A DNA stretch of 64,000 nt from Gaiellasilicea sp963705515 (GTDB taxonomy: Bacteria; Actinomycetota; Thermoleophilia; Gaiellales; Gaiellaceae): the NCBI GenBank assembly GCA_963705515.1, contig CAVPJV010000008.1, forward strand, positions 186,001 through 250,000. Reading direction: 5' to 3'. This document shows, piece after piece, positions 34,696 through 43,984 of the stretch. Below the pieces are notes generated by a model that was not told where the DNA came from, did no database searches, and saw only the letters and a program-made list of their open reading frames with translations. The translations under genes were made by a program, and so were the position numbers. How positions within the stretch are numbered: position 1 is the stretch's first letter; each line of letters starts with the position of its first letter.

Positions 34696-35958
34696 ATGGC
34701 GATCCTGGAGGCGGTCGAGCGCGAGGCGTCCGCCGCGCGGGCGGCCGTGCCGCAGCTCACAGACGACGCCGTCGCGGCCGCGCTCGCGCTGGCGGCGGAG
34801 CGGCTGTCGGCAGAGCACGCCTCCGTGCTCGAGGCGAACGCGGCCGATCTCGACGCCGCTGCGGGTGCGCTCGACGAAGGCGCGCTCGATCGGCTCCGCC
34901 TCGACACCGAGCGGCTGACGGCGATCGAGGCACAGCTGCGGGAGCTGGCGGCATTGCCGCCGCTCGACCGCGAGATTGCGGCCTGGACACTGCCGAACGG
35001 CCTCGAGGTCTCGGAGCGGCGCATTCCGATCGGCGTCGTCGGCGCCAACTTCGAGGCGAGGCCGAACGTCGCCGTCGACGTCGCGGGGCAACTGCTGAAG
35101 AGCTTGAACGGCGCCGTACTGCGGACGGGCGGCGCGGCGCTCCGCACCGTCACCGCGCTCGTCGACGATGTCCTCCGACCGGCGCTGGCCGAGGCCGGGC
35201 TGCCGCCGGACGCAGTCGGGCTCGTGCGCTCGCCCGACCGCGAGGGTGCACGTGTTCTCGTCTCGCTGCCGGCCGTGTTGCCGCTCGTGATCCTGCGCGG
35301 CAGCGGCGAGACCACCGCCGCGCTCGCCCGCCATGCTGCCGAGCACGGCGTCCGCACGCTCGCGCACGCCGAGGGCGGCGGCGTCCTCTACCTGGCGGCC
35401 TCGGCCGATCCGGCGGTGGCGAAGACGATGATCGAGGCCAGCCTCGACCGGCTCGGCGTCTGCAACCGGCTCAACCTGCTGCTCGTCGACCGCGCTGCTG
35501 CCGCCGCGCTGCTGCCGCAGATCGTGGCGCAGCTCGAGCGGCTCGGGATCGAGGCGCGCGGCACTGAGCAGGCCCGGGAGCACGCGGCGATGGCGCCCCT
35601 CGACCTTCGTCTCGGGCACGAGTGGGCGAACGACGCGGACCACGTCGCCACCGTCTCGGTCGCTGTGGTCGACGGGCCTGACGAGGCAGCCCGGCTTGCG
35701 AACGAGGAGACGTCGGCGCTCGCAGCCACCGTCGTCGCCGAGGACGAGGCGGTGGCGCGGCGTTTCCTCGATCGCTATCGCGGCACGGCCGCGTTCTGGC
35801 AGGCGCCGACACGCTTCACCGACGGCTTCGCCCTCACCGGCGCGCCCGAGACCGGGATCAACGTCGACTGGGTGCCCGGGCCGCGCGGGCCGGTGACCTA
35901 CCGCGACCTCTGGCTGCGGCAGTACAGAGTCGTCGGCGACGGCACTCAGCGCAGGTGA
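34696..35958 (+). CDS. proA: Glutamate-5-semialdehyde dehydrogenase (gamma-glutamyl phosphate reductase)
   Basis: A 420-residue protein from ATG 34696. It has the ALDH-like fold with active-site Cys in RLGVCNRLNLLLVD, the segment GVVGANFEARPNVAVDVAG and the C-terminal RFTDGFALTGAPETGIN. It reduces gamma-glutamyl phosphate to the semialdehyde, the second step of proline synthesis. The active-site surroundings depart from the common consensus (GVCNR rather than a longer conserved block), but length and order agree. Its stop overlaps the GTG start of proB (4 bases). The order proA-proB is the reverse of the common proBA. Confidence 0.92.
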   Translation: MAILEAVEREASAARAAVPQLTDDAVAAALALAAERLSAEHASVLEANAADLDAAAGALDEGALDRLRLDTERLTAIEAQLRELAALPPLDREIAAWTLPNGLEVSERRIPIGVVGANFEARPNVAVDVAGQLLKSLNGAVLRTGGAALRTVTALVDDVLRPALAEAGLPPDAVGLVRSPDREGARVLVSLPAVLPLVILRGSGETTAALARHAAEHGVRTLAHAEGGGVLYLAASADPAVAKTMIEASLDRLGVCNRLNLLLVDRAAAAALLPQIVAQLERLGIEARGTEQAREHAAMAPLDLRLGHEWANDADHVATVSVAVVDGPDEAARLANEETSALAATVVAEDEAVARRFLDRYRGTAAFWQAPTRFTDGFALTGAPETGINVDWVPGPRGPVTYRDLWLRQYRVVGDGTQRR

Positions 35959-36995
35959 GCCGGCCGGTCGTCGTCAAGCTCGGTTCCGCGCTGGTCGTCG
36001 ACCGGAGAGGACGTGTGCGGCGCGAGCTCCTCCGTGCGCGCGCCGCCGAGATCGGAGAGCTCGTCGAAGGCGGCACGCCGGTCTGCGTGGTCTCGTCCGG
36101 CGCGATCGCGCTCGGCCTCCACTCGCTCGGCCTGACCTCCAGGCCCCGTTCGCTGCCCCGCCTTCAGGCGGCATCGGCGCTCGGCCAGTCACGGCTGCAG
36201 CGTGCGTGGGAGGAGGCGTTCGCGCGCCACGGCCTCCGTGCGGCTCAGGTGCTGCTCACCGGCTCCGAGATCGCCGACCGGCGGGCGTACGTCAACGTGC
36301 GCGGTGCCCTTGGCGCCCTCTTCGACGCCGGGGCCGTTCCGGTGGTGAACGAGAACGACGCGACGGCGACGGACGAGATCAGCTTCGGCGACAACGACGC
36401 GCTCGCCGCTCAGGTGGCGGTGCTCTGCGGTGCGCGGCTGCTCGTGCTCCTGACCTCGGTCGACGGCGTCTACACGCAGGCGCCCGGCGCCGCGGACGCG
36501 ACGCTGATCAGCGAGGGCGCGGATACCCGCGCGGCGGCCTTCGGAGCCGGTTCGGCGCTCGGCCGCGGCGGGATGGAGAGCAAGGTGCAGGCCGCCGAGC
36601 TCGCGGCGGCGGCCGGAATCGCGACCGTGATCGCGAGCGGCACGGGAGACGCGGTGCTCGGCCCGCTCGTCGCCGGCGAGGCCCGCGGCACGCGTTTCCG
36701 CGCCCAGGCCGGATCGGGATCCGCCTACAAGCTCTGGCTTCGCTTCGGCAAGCGGATCGACGCAACGATCACGGTCGACGACGGCGCCAGGCGTGCGATC
36801 GTCGCGGGCGCGAGCGTGCTGGCGGTCGGAGTCGTCGACTGGTCGCCCGAGTTCCGTGCCGGAGACGGCGTCGAGCTGCTCGGCGAGGACGGCGTCCCGT
36901 TCGCACGCGGGATCGCCTCGGTCGATGCCCCGGAGCTCGCCGGCCGCCCGGCCAACGTCGAGGCAGTCCATCGCGACCGCCTCGTCCTGCTCTGA
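35955..36995 (+). CDS. proB: Glutamate 5-kinase with C-terminal PUA domain
   Basis: A 346-residue protein from GTG 35955. It has the amino-acid-kinase fold with VVVKLGSALVVD, VVSSGAIALGLHSLGL, VPVVNENDATATDEISFGDN and GRGGMESKVQAAELAAA. The last ~80 residues are a PUA domain (ITVDDGARRAIVAGASVLAV). It phosphorylates glutamate and is the feedback-inhibited first enzyme of proline synthesis. Start and stop are coupled to proA. The convergent glucose dehydrogenase-like gene begins only 7 bases after the stop. Confidence 0.94.
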   Translation: MSRPVVVKLGSALVVDRRGRVRRELLRARAAEIGELVEGGTPVCVVSSGAIALGLHSLGLTSRPRSLPRLQAASALGQSRLQRAWEEAFARHGLRAAQVLLTGSEIADRRAYVNVRGALGALFDAGAVPVVNENDATATDEISFGDNDALAAQVAVLCGARLLVLLTSVDGVYTQAPGAADATLISEGADTRAAAFGAGSALGRGGMESKVQAAELAAAAGIATVIASGTGDAVLGPLVAGEARGTRFRAQAGSGSAYKLWLRFGKRIDATITVDDGARRAIVAGASVLAVGVVDWSPEFRAGDGVELLGEDGVPFARGIASVDAPELAGRPANVEAVHRDRLVLL

Positions 36996-37001
36996 GCCGG
37001 T

Positions 37002-38063
37002 TCAGTCGTCGAGGACGAGCGTCGCCTTGACGCCGGTGTGATCGAACGCCTCGGCGAACCGGTCGAGCGGGACGCGCAAGCCGACGAACTGTGGCAGCAC
37101 GTCGGGCCAGCGCTCGCGCGCCCGGTCGAGAGAGTCGACGGCGGCGAGCCAGTCGATCCGGTTCGCGTTGACGCTGCCGAAGACGGTGCGGTTCTCGAGG
37201 ATCGTGTCGACGCCGATGACGCGGCCGTCGAGCTCGACCGTCCCGGGACGTGCGTCGAGACCGAGGAGGCAGGCGACGCCGTTCCGGCGCAGCAGCCCGA
37301 TCGTGTCGGCCATCACCTGGGCGTCGCCGGTCGCTTCGACGACGAGGTCGAACCCTCCGACCTCCTCCCGCAGCTCCGCCAGCGGCTCGGCGCTCGTCGA
37401 GACGTAGCGGGCCCCCGAGGCAGCGGCGAGCTGTGACCGCGGATGATCTGCGGGGCTGCGTGCAGCCGTCCAGACCTCGAGCCCGGCGAGCCGGAGCAGG
37501 TACGTCGAGAGCATGCCGATCGCGCCGGTTCCGAGCACGAGCGCGCGCTGGAGCTCCCACGGCTGGCGGCCGCCGATCGAGCGCGCGTGCCGGATCCCGC
37601 GCTCGCAGATCGACGCCGGCTCCACGAGCACGCCGAGCCGGCCGAGCGACGGCGGGATGCCGATCAGCTGCGCTGGATCCTCCGCCACCAGCTCGCGCGC
37701 GAACCCGTGCAGGCGCGTGATCCCGCGCTCGCTGTAGTCGCCGGTGAGGCAGGAGTCGGGCGCGCCCTCGCCGCACGCGACGCAGTGCAAGCACGAGCGG
37801 CGCACGATCGCCGTCACGAGGTCGCCCTGCGTGAATCCGTAGCCGTCGCGCTCGACGACGCCGAGGCACTCGTGGCCGAGCACGAGCAACTCATCGCCCT
37901 CGGGCGCCACGCCGAAGAGCCCCTCGGAGATCTCGCGGTCGGTACCGCAGACGCCGACCTCGAGCGGCCGCACCGCCACCTCACCCTCCTGCACCTGCGG
38001 CTCGGGGACGTCGGCGACGCGCGTCGAGTGCGCCTCACCGGGTCGGACGACGAGCGCCTGCAT
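37002..38063 (-). CDS. Zn-dependent MDR dehydrogenase, glucose 1-dehydrogenase-like
   Basis: A 353-residue protein from ATG 38063. It is a medium-chain dehydrogenase/reductase: VGVCGTDREISEGLFG and GHECLGVVE (catalytic Zn), a structural-Zn-like Cys cluster CLHCVACGEGAPDSC, and the Rossmann motif LGTGAIGMLSTYLL. The GLFGVAPEGDELLVLGHE segment is typical of archaeal/bacterial glucose 1-dehydrogenases of the non- or semi-phosphorylative Entner-Doudoroff route. Neighbouring SMP-30 lactonase and IlvD/Edd-type dehydratase fit that route. Substrate is inferred. Confidence 0.85.
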   Translation of the reverse strand: MQALVVRPGEAHSTRVADVPEPQVQEGEVAVRPLEVGVCGTDREISEGLFGVAPEGDELLVLGHECLGVVERDGYGFTQGDLVTAIVRRSCLHCVACGEGAPDSCLTGDYSERGITRLHGFARELVAEDPAQLIGIPPSLGRLGVLVEPASICERGIRHARSIGGRQPWELQRALVLGTGAIGMLSTYLLRLAGLEVWTAARSPADHPRSQLAAASGARYVSTSAEPLAELREEVGGFDLVVEATGDAQVMADTIGLLRRNGVACLLGLDARPGTVELDGRVIGVDTILENRTVFGSVNANRIDWLAAVDSLDRARERWPDVLPQFVGLRVPLDRFAEAFDHTGVKATLVLDD

Positions 38064-38095
38064 CAACTCTTCTTCATTCGTGCGAGCCTCTCCCG

Positions 38096-38956
38096 GTGGA
38101 GGTCGCGATTCCTGCCGGAGCGCTGCTGGGCGAAGGCCCGCGCTGGGATGCAGCGACGGCCCGGCTGCTCTGGGTCGACATCGAGGCGGGCGTGCTGCAC
38201 GTCTTCGACCCTGCGCGCGGCGACGATCGCGCGATCGCGCTCGGCATCCGTGTCGGTGCCGCCGCCCCGACCGAGTCGGGCGCTGTCCTCGTCGCGCTGG
38301 CCGACCGGCTCGCCGTTGTCGACCTCGACGACGAGTCCGTGCGCGCGCTGGTGGAGATCCCACACGGGGACGGGGTTCGGTTGAACGACGGCGCCTGTGA
38401 CGCGGCTGGGCGGTTCTGGGTGGGGAGCATGGCGCTCGACTACGCCCCCGGGCGCGGCGCCCTCTACCGCTACTCGAGCGAGAGCGGCCTCGAGCGCGTG
38501 CTCCAGGACGTCACGCTCTCGAACGGTCTCGGCTGGTCCCGCGACGGCGCGACGATGTACTACATCGACTCGATGGCCTACCGGGTCGACCGCTTCGAGT
38601 TCGACCTCGCCACCGGCGAGATCTCCGATCGCCGTCCGTTCATCGTGATCGAGCGCGGCGCCGGCATCCCCGACGGGCTCGCGGTGGACGACGAGGGCGG
38701 CATCTGGGTCGCCCTCTGGGGCGGCGCCTGCATTCGCCGCTACGCCCCGGACGGCGAGCTCGAGCGCGTCGTGGACGTGCCCGCCGACAACGTCACCGCG
38801 TGCTGCTTCGGCGGCGAGGACGGCCGCTCGCTCTACGTCACGACGGCGTCGGTCGAGCTGCCCGCGGAGCGCCGAAGCAGTCAGCCGCTCGCGGGCAGCG
38901 TCTTCGTCACCGATGTCGGTGTCTCGGGCCCACCCGCCCGGCTGTTCGCCGGTTGA
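38096..38956 (+). CDS. SMP-30/gluconolactonase family protein
   Basis: A 286-residue six-bladed propeller starting at GTG 38096. Metal-binding and core segments are GALLGEGPRWDAATARLLWV (conserved Glu), LNDGACDAAGRFWVGSM (Asn and Asp), LSNGLGWSRDGATMYYIDS (Asn/Asp) and IPDGLAVDDEGGIWVALW. It should hydrolyse an aldonolactone to the acid after the dehydrogenase step. It is divergent from the dehydrogenase gene (32 bases apart) and convergent with the dehydratase gene, consistent with one sugar-acid pathway. Confidence 0.88.
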   Translation: MEVAIPAGALLGEGPRWDAATARLLWVDIEAGVLHVFDPARGDDRAIALGIRVGAAAPTESGAVLVALADRLAVVDLDDESVRALVEIPHGDGVRLNDGACDAAGRFWVGSMALDYAPGRGALYRYSSESGLERVLQDVTLSNGLGWSRDGATMYYIDSMAYRVDRFEFDLATGEISDRRPFIVIERGAGIPDGLAVDDEGGIWVALWGGACIRRYAPDGELERVVDVPADNVTACCFGGEDGRSLYVTTASVELPAERRSSQPLAGSVFVTDVGVSGPPARLFAG

Positions 38957-38961
38957 GGCGC

Positions 38962-40660
38962 TCATGTGGCGTGGGTGAGGAGGACGGCGCCCTCGGACGC
39001 TGAGCCGACAAGCGCGCGATAGCGCGCGAAGACGCCGCCGGCGTAGCGGAGCGGCGGCGGCTGCCACGCGGCGAGGCGCTCTGCGATCTCGACGTCGTCG
39101 AGCTCGACGACGAGCGTGTCCGAATCGATGTCGATCGTGATCGCGTCTCCGTCGCGGACGATCGCGAGCGGCCCGCCCCGCGCCGCCTCGGGCGCGACGT
39201 GACCGACCATCAGCCCTCGCGTGGCGCCGGAGAAGCGCCCGTCGGTGACGAGGGCGACCGACTCGCCGAGCCCCGCGCCCACGACGGACGCGGTCACGCT
39301 CAGCATCTCCCGCATTCCCGGCCCTCCGGCCGGCCCCTCGTACCGGACGACGAGCACGTCGCCGGCCTGCACGTCCCCGGAGCGAACGGCCTCGGTGCAC
39401 GCCTCCTCGCTGTCGAACACCCGCGCCGGGCCGGTGTGCGCGCGGCGTTCCGTGCCGGCGAGCTTGACCAGGCTCCCCTCGGGAGCGAGGTTCCCCCGCA
39501 GGGCATGCAGCGCCCCGCTCGGCTTGAACGGCCGCTCGAGCGGCAGCAGCACCTCGCCGTCGGGCTCGGCGGCGTTCGCCGTCGTCTCCGCGATCGTGAG
39601 CCCAGTCACCGTCGGCGCCGAGCCGTCGACGTGGCCGCCCCGCACCAGCTCGCGGATCAGTGCGGCGGCGCCTCCCGCCCGGTGGAAGTCCTCCGCCATG
39701 AAGCGGCCGGACGGCGCCAGGCTCGCCAGCACCGGTGTGCGTCGCGCGACCTCGGCGAGGTCCGCGAGCGACAGCGGCGTGCCGGCCTCGCGGGCGATCG
39801 CGAGCAGGTGCAGGATTCCGTTCGTCGAGCCGCCGCTCCCTGTGATGCCGGCCATCGCGTTCAGGAGCGCGCGCCGGTCGAGGAAGCGGCGCGGCCGTGG
39901 TCTCCTGCTCGGCGAGCTGCACCGCCAGGGCGCCGGCCTGCGCAGCCGCCTCGTCCTTCGCCTCGCGCTCGTCGGCGGGGATCAATCCGTCGCCGATGCG
40001 GGCGAGTCCGAGGCAGTCGAGCGCGACGGCCATCGTGTTGGCGGTGAAGTGGCCTGCGCAGGTGCCCGCGCCGGGGCACGCTTGCCGCTCGAGCTCGTCG
40101 AGGTCGGCGCGGGGCATCAGCCCTCGCTCCTCCGCACCGACCGCCTCCCAGACGTCCTGAATCGTCACGTCGCGGTCCCGCCAGCGGCCTGCGCGCATCG
40201 GTCCGCCGTAGAGGACGACCGCCGGTTTGTCGACGCGGGCGAGCGCCATCAAGGCGGCCGGCGCCGTCTTGTCGCAGCCGACCAGGCAGACCAGGCCGTC
40301 GAAGTCGTGGGCGTGCACCATCAGCTCGATCGAGTCGGCGATCACCTCGCGCGAGATCAGCGAGGCGCGCATCCCGGGTGTCGCCTGCGACTGGTTGTCG
40401 GAGACGGCAATCGTGTTGAAGCCGAGCGGGACACCGCCCGCAGCGGTCACCCCGTCCGCGACGCGGTCGGCGAGCTCGCGCAGGTTGAGGTTGCACGGCA
40501 TCGTCCCCGTCCAGGTCGAGGCGACGCCGATGATCGGCCCGCCGAGGCGCGACGGGTCGATCCCCATGGCGCGGAAGTGCGCGCGTGCGGGCGCGCGTTC
40601 GGCCGCAGCTGCGAGCCCCGCCCGCGCGCGACGGCGCAGCGCCTCCTGATCCCGTCCCAC
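38962..40660 (-). CDS. IlvD/Edd-family dehydratase (frame break near 39885)
   Basis: About 565 residues across the break. N-terminal part (from 40660): IIGVASTWTGTMPCNLNL, LVGCDKTAPAALMAL and CPGAGTCAGHFTANTM hold the Cys ligands of the [2Fe-2S] cluster. The C-terminal part (MAGITGSGGSTNGILHLLAI ... ALVTDGRFSGATRGLMVGHV) is in another frame. The parts join at about 39885 (EQETTA / RRFLDRRALLNAMAG) when one CG is restored. It is either dihydroxy-acid dehydratase of branched-chain synthesis or a gluconate/sugar-acid dehydratase; the family cannot be split by eye. The sugar-acid neighbours make the latter attractive, while the CxG...TMPCN pattern is also that of IlvD. Confidence 0.85.
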
Positions 40661-40697
40661 GATGCGACTGTACGTTGGTCGGCCGTCGTAGCGGCGG

Positions 40698-41540
40698 CTA
40701 GCCCACGCGGGTGACGCCGCTCTTGCTGATCCGGAAGCCCTTGCCGAAGCCCTTTTGCCCGGCCAGCATGACCGTGCAGGTCATCCCGGTCAGCCGCGAT
40801 GTGCAGCGAAAGCCGCCCTGCTCGTTGACCTGGCCGTAGCCGAGCACCGGGCCGCCGGCGCCGAAGTTGGGACCGCGGCAACCGGACGCGCAGATGGTGA
40901 GCGTGCCGTTGAGATCCAGGTTGACCGAGTGACGGGGCTGGTTGGTGATGCAGTACGCCTGGCCCTCGTCGCCGCTGCTGCACCAGATGTTGTGGCTCGG
41001 CGACTCGAAGTAGAACAGCTTCGACGGCACTGCTTTTCGCTGCGCCGGCGTCTTCGAGTACTTCCAGGCGGTGCCGGTGAAGCGGCTGCCGTTCCAGTGC
41101 CAGACGCGCGAGCGGGTGCCCCCGGTCGGGAAGCAGTGCGCGTCGCTCGGGCGGAGCACGTTCTGCGTCTCCCGGATGTCGGAGCCGACGGCGGCGAGGT
41201 CGGCGCCGTTGTGGCTCTCGAACACGCGCCGCCAGTCGCCGCGCTCGTAGCGGAACACCAGCCAGTTGCCCGTCCGACCGCACGAAGGGATCGAGACCGA
41301 AGCGACCATCGCCTCGACTCCAGGGCCGAGAAACGCTCCGCAGAGAACCTGCGCGACGGGATTCGTCGATCCCGGCTCGGCCTGCAGGTCGAGCGCGCGG
41401 ACGATCCGAACTGCCGCCGCCTTCGAGCAGTGGCCGGCGGTCGATCCCGACTCGGCCGAAAGGGACACGGGCGCAGCGGTCACCGACGTCAAGGCAGCGA
41501 CACTCGCCGCCACCACCATCCGCCGCAGTTGCTGCTGCAC
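40698..41540 (-). CDS. Secreted protein with DUF6636-like C-terminus
   Basis: About 280 residues from GTG 41540 (ATG 41519 is an alternative). Residues ~8-30 form a signal peptide (MVVAASVAALTSVTAAPVSLSA). The middle is a Trp/Cys-rich domain (WLVFRYERGDWRRVFESHNG; VWHWNGSRFTGTAWKYSK). The C-terminal part shows FESPSHNIWCSSGDEGQAYC and CTSRLTGMTCTVMLAGQKGF, the pattern of DUF6636 (spaced Cys residues, probably disulfides). It probably acts at the cell surface; function unknown. Confidence 0.7.
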   Translation of the reverse strand: MQQQLRRMVVAASVAALTSVTAAPVSLSAESGSTAGHCSKAAAVRIVRALDLQAEPGSTNPVAQVLCGAFLGPGVEAMVASVSIPSCGRTGNWLVFRYERGDWRRVFESHNGADLAAVGSDIRETQNVLRPSDAHCFPTGGTRSRVWHWNGSRFTGTAWKYSKTPAQRKAVPSKLFYFESPSHNIWCSSGDEGQAYCITNQPRHSVNLDLNGTLTICASGCRGPNFGAGGPVLGYGQVNEQGGFRCTSRLTGMTCTVMLAGQKGFGKGFRISKSGVTRVG

Positions 41541-41785
41541 CTCGGCCTCCCGGCCTCGTGCTTCGCGTGCCCGGGGGCGAGTGTGTCGGACCTGCCAAGC
41601 ACCGTCAAGCTGCGCCGCTGGTGTCAGAGTGCGGCTCGTTTCGATCTTCGCTACCGTGATCGTCCTGACGTGCGCGTCGCCGTACGCGCGCATTCGCCAA
41701 GAAACAGACCGAGGCGTGGCCCCCGCAGATCTCGGCCGCCAGCACGATTCCGGTCGCGCGCTGCGCCTTTGACGGAAGGAGCCCG

Positions 41786-42643
41786 ATGCTCACGCGCGCC
41801 TTGCCGCTCGTACTCGTCGCCTTCGCCTTCGCCGGCGACGCCGCTGCCTCCGAGTTGATCGGCCGCGAGGCCGATCGCGCCGACCTGCAGGTCAACGGAG
41901 CCGGCCAGGCCCACGTCAGCTGGTCCGAGGCCGGCGCGACCCGACACGTCGTCGCCGGGAACGCGATCAACGCGCGTCCGCCCCACCCCGGCATCCCGCA
42001 GGTCTCCTTCCAGCTCCGCTACGGCGCCCGTTCGATCCCGGGCGCAACCTGCGGCAGCTACGACGGACCGCCGCTCGCGTGGGTGGTCGTCGCGTGCGAG
42101 GCTCCGGACGGCTCGTACTGGGCGCTCCAGCGTTGGCAGCGGCTGAAGCCGAACTACGGCGGCAAGAGCGCCGGCTGGGAGCTCCGGCTCTCCCACTGGT
42201 CGGGGCCGCTACCCGTGCTCCAGGTGTGGACGGACTGGGCCTACCGCCGCTTCGACCATCTCTACGGCCGTTTCAGCTACCAGGGCCGGCCGGTGCACGG
42301 CTTCCGCGTCACGCCTCAGGGAAGCCCGCTCGACTACTACGGCCGCAATCTCTATCTGGACACGCAGGACTCCCGGTACGGGGCCGGCTGGCGCCGCGAG
42401 AACAGCTTTCTCGCCCAGCGCCCGAACGGAGCCTTCTGCTACGGCTTCTACCCGCACGGCGGCCGGCCGGCAGGGAAGGGGACGCAGTACCGCGCGACCG
42501 TGATCGGCCCCGGGGTGACGCCCGATGTGATGTGGCAGGGCGACCCACCAGGCCCGTTCAGCCGCGCGCGCGAGTTGCAGGCGAACGCCCACCAGCGTCA
42601 GATCTTCGCCGGCCGTTCCGGCAACGGCTGCACGCCGCTCTAG
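41786..42643 (+). CDS. Secreted protein, unknown function
   Basis: A 285-residue protein from ATG 41786, with a GGAAGGAG ribosome binding site nine bases upstream. Residues 3-21 (TRALPLVLVAFAFAGDAAAS) are a cleavable signal peptide. The mature part is rich in Trp, Tyr and Arg, has four Cys (TCGSYDG, VACEAPDG, AFCYGFYP, NGCTPL) and no known catalytic motif. Preceding 245 bases (41541-41785) contain no other gene. It is convergent with the NlpC/P60 gene (4-base overlap). It may be an envelope protein of Thermoleophilia. Confidence 0.65.
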   Translation: MLTRALPLVLVAFAFAGDAAASELIGREADRADLQVNGAGQAHVSWSEAGATRHVVAGNAINARPPHPGIPQVSFQLRYGARSIPGATCGSYDGPPLAWVVVACEAPDGSYWALQRWQRLKPNYGGKSAGWELRLSHWSGPLPVLQVWTDWAYRRFDHLYGRFSYQGRPVHGFRVTPQGSPLDYYGRNLYLDTQDSRYGAGWRRENSFLAQRPNGAFCYGFYPHGGRPAGKGTQYRATVIGPGVTPDVMWQGDPPGPFSRARELQANAHQRQIFAGRSGNGCTPL

Positions 42644-43167
42644 GCTGCGAAGAGGCGCGTGGCGCCGTAGTAGCTCCCGTGCGACGAGAGCCGCGACCAG
42701 CGGACGGTCGTGCCACTCCGGGGCGCGTGGATGAACTTGCCGCCGCCGGCGTAGATGCCGACGTGGCCGAGACCGGAGAAGAAGACGAGATCGCCGGCCC
42801 GCAGCGAGCCTCGCGAGACGCGCCGTCCCTGCCCGTACTGCCCGGCGGCGTAGTGCGGAAGCTGGACCCCGACCCTGGCGTAGACGTACTGGACGAGCCC
42901 GGAGCAGTCGAAGCCTGCCCGCGGCGAGGCACCGCCCCAGCGGTAGGGGATGCCGGTCAGGTGGTTCGCGATCTGCACGGCCCGGAGCGCGCGGCTCACC
43001 CGGTTCTCGACGTGCCGCTTGGCGGCGTGCGTCCGTGCCGGCTCGTCCCGCTGCTGCGGACTCGCGGCCGCGCTTCCCGGCGCGGCGAGCACGGCGCCCG
43101 CCAGCACGAGCGTGACGAGGGCGACGACGATGGCGTTCAGTGTGGCGCGGGGTGCGCGTCGGGTCAT
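42640..43167 (-). CDS. NlpC/P60 peptidoglycan hydrolase, secreted
   Basis: A 175-residue protein from ATG 43167. It has a signal segment (ATLNAIVVALVTLVLAGAVL) and an NlpC/P60 domain with catalytic Cys in RAGFDCSGLVQYVYA, His in GLGHVGIYAGGG and the polar third residue region KFIHAPRSG. YRWGGASP precedes the Cys as usual. These endopeptidases cut peptide stems of peptidoglycan during growth or division. It stands alone between two genes of other function, with a ~158-base gap upstream to the TetR gene. Confidence 0.9.
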   Translation of the reverse strand: MTRRAPRATLNAIVVALVTLVLAGAVLAAPGSAAASPQQRDEPARTHAAKRHVENRVSRALRAVQIANHLTGIPYRWGGASPRAGFDCSGLVQYVYARVGVQLPHYAAGQYGQGRRVSRGSLRAGDLVFFSGLGHVGIYAGGGKFIHAPRSGTTVRWSRLSSHGSYYGATRLFAA

Positions 43168-43325
43168 GCGGGAGTTCCTCCAGACAGCGCAGTTCACCGG
43201 GGCGTAGAGATGCGACCACCCGGCGGGGGCGCCTGATTCGCTTCAGCGGGCAATGATCGCGAGACAGGCGCGGACCGCCTAGACCCGAACAGGTCAGAAG
43301 CCGTGAAGAATCCGTAAATGCCTGG

Positions 43326-43898
43326 CTAGGCGCTGGTGGTGAGCCGCAGCATCGCGTCGACGGCCTGCTTGCGCGAGAGGCCCTGCCGGCGGACGAGCGA
43401 ACGCCACGTCTCGAACTCGAGCGCGTGACCGATCGCCGCGCGCACGGTCTTCCGTCGCGGCCAGCCGCGCGCGAGGTCGTCGGCGAGCTCGCTCGTCGCC
43501 GCGGCAGTGTCCGCCAGAGCCTCCGCGTGCTCGGGAACAACGGGTGCGTCGCGCAGAAGGACGCCGAGATCGGGCTCGACGTCCTCGAACCAGGCGTAGA
43601 CGTCGGAGAGCACGCCGCGGAGTCGCTGCTCGGGGACGTCGAGCTCGAGCCAGTGCTGGACGTCCGGTCGTGGGTGCCGGCCTCGCCAGTGCGCGGAGCA
43701 GGCGCGGAAGAGCGTCCCTTCGTCGGGGAAGTGGGCGTAGACCGTGTGCCGCTCGACGCCTGCGCGCTGCGCAATCGCCGAGATGGTCGTTCGTGCCGGA
43801 CCGACCGACGTGTGGAGCTCGACCGTTGCCTCGACGATCCGCTGCCTCGTCTCGGCCTGACGTCGTGCGCGTTCCTTCAGCTCGTACTTCCGCTTCAT
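43326..43898 (-). CDS. TetR-family transcriptional regulator
   Basis: A 190-residue protein from ATG 43898. The N-terminal helix-turn-helix reads RQRIVEATVELHTSVGPART, then TISAIAQRAGVERHTVYAHF. The C-terminal ligand-binding domain is unassigned. The gene is divergent from the cupin at 43985, and the 86 bases between contain two copies of a TTGCACA-NN-AGTGT motif plus a strong promoter, so it very likely autoregulates and controls the cupin. Confidence 0.92.
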   Translation of the reverse strand: MKRKYELKERARRQAETRQRIVEATVELHTSVGPARTTISAIAQRAGVERHTVYAHFPDEGTLFRACSAHWRGRHPRPDVQHWLELDVPEQRLRGVLSDVYAWFEDVEPDLGVLLRDAPVVPEHAEALADTAAATSELADDLARGWPRRKTVRAAIGHALEFETWRSLVRRQGLSRKQAVDAMLRLTTSA

Positions 43899-43911
43899 TG
43901 CACAACAGTGT
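43898..43911. promoter_or_regulatory. Putative TetR operator, left site
   Basis: TTGCACAACAGTGT, overlapping the TetR start codon. The same motif occurs inverted at 43956-43969, and both share TTGCACA-NN-AGTGT. Binding here would block the TetR gene's own expression. Confidence 0.6.
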
Positions 43912-43920
43912 ACCTCGATC

Positions 43921-43949
43921 TTGACAACCGCGAAAGGCCCCACTAATAT
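43921..43949 (+). promoter_or_regulatory. Near-consensus sigma-70 promoter of the cupin gene
   Basis: TTGACA at 43921-43926 and TAATAT at 43944-43949, 17 bases apart. It is the best promoter by eye in the window and lies between the two operator copies, one of which covers the expected start site. Confidence 0.78.
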
Positions 43950-43955
43950 CGCTAC

Positions 43956-43969
43956 ACACTAATGTGCAA
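43956..43969. promoter_or_regulatory. Putative TetR operator, right site
   Basis: ACACTAATGTGCAA, the inverted copy of the left site, located at the expected transcription start just after the -10 box. Repressor bound here would block the cupin promoter. Confidence 0.6.
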
Positions 43970-43984
43970 CGAAAGGAGCTGAAC

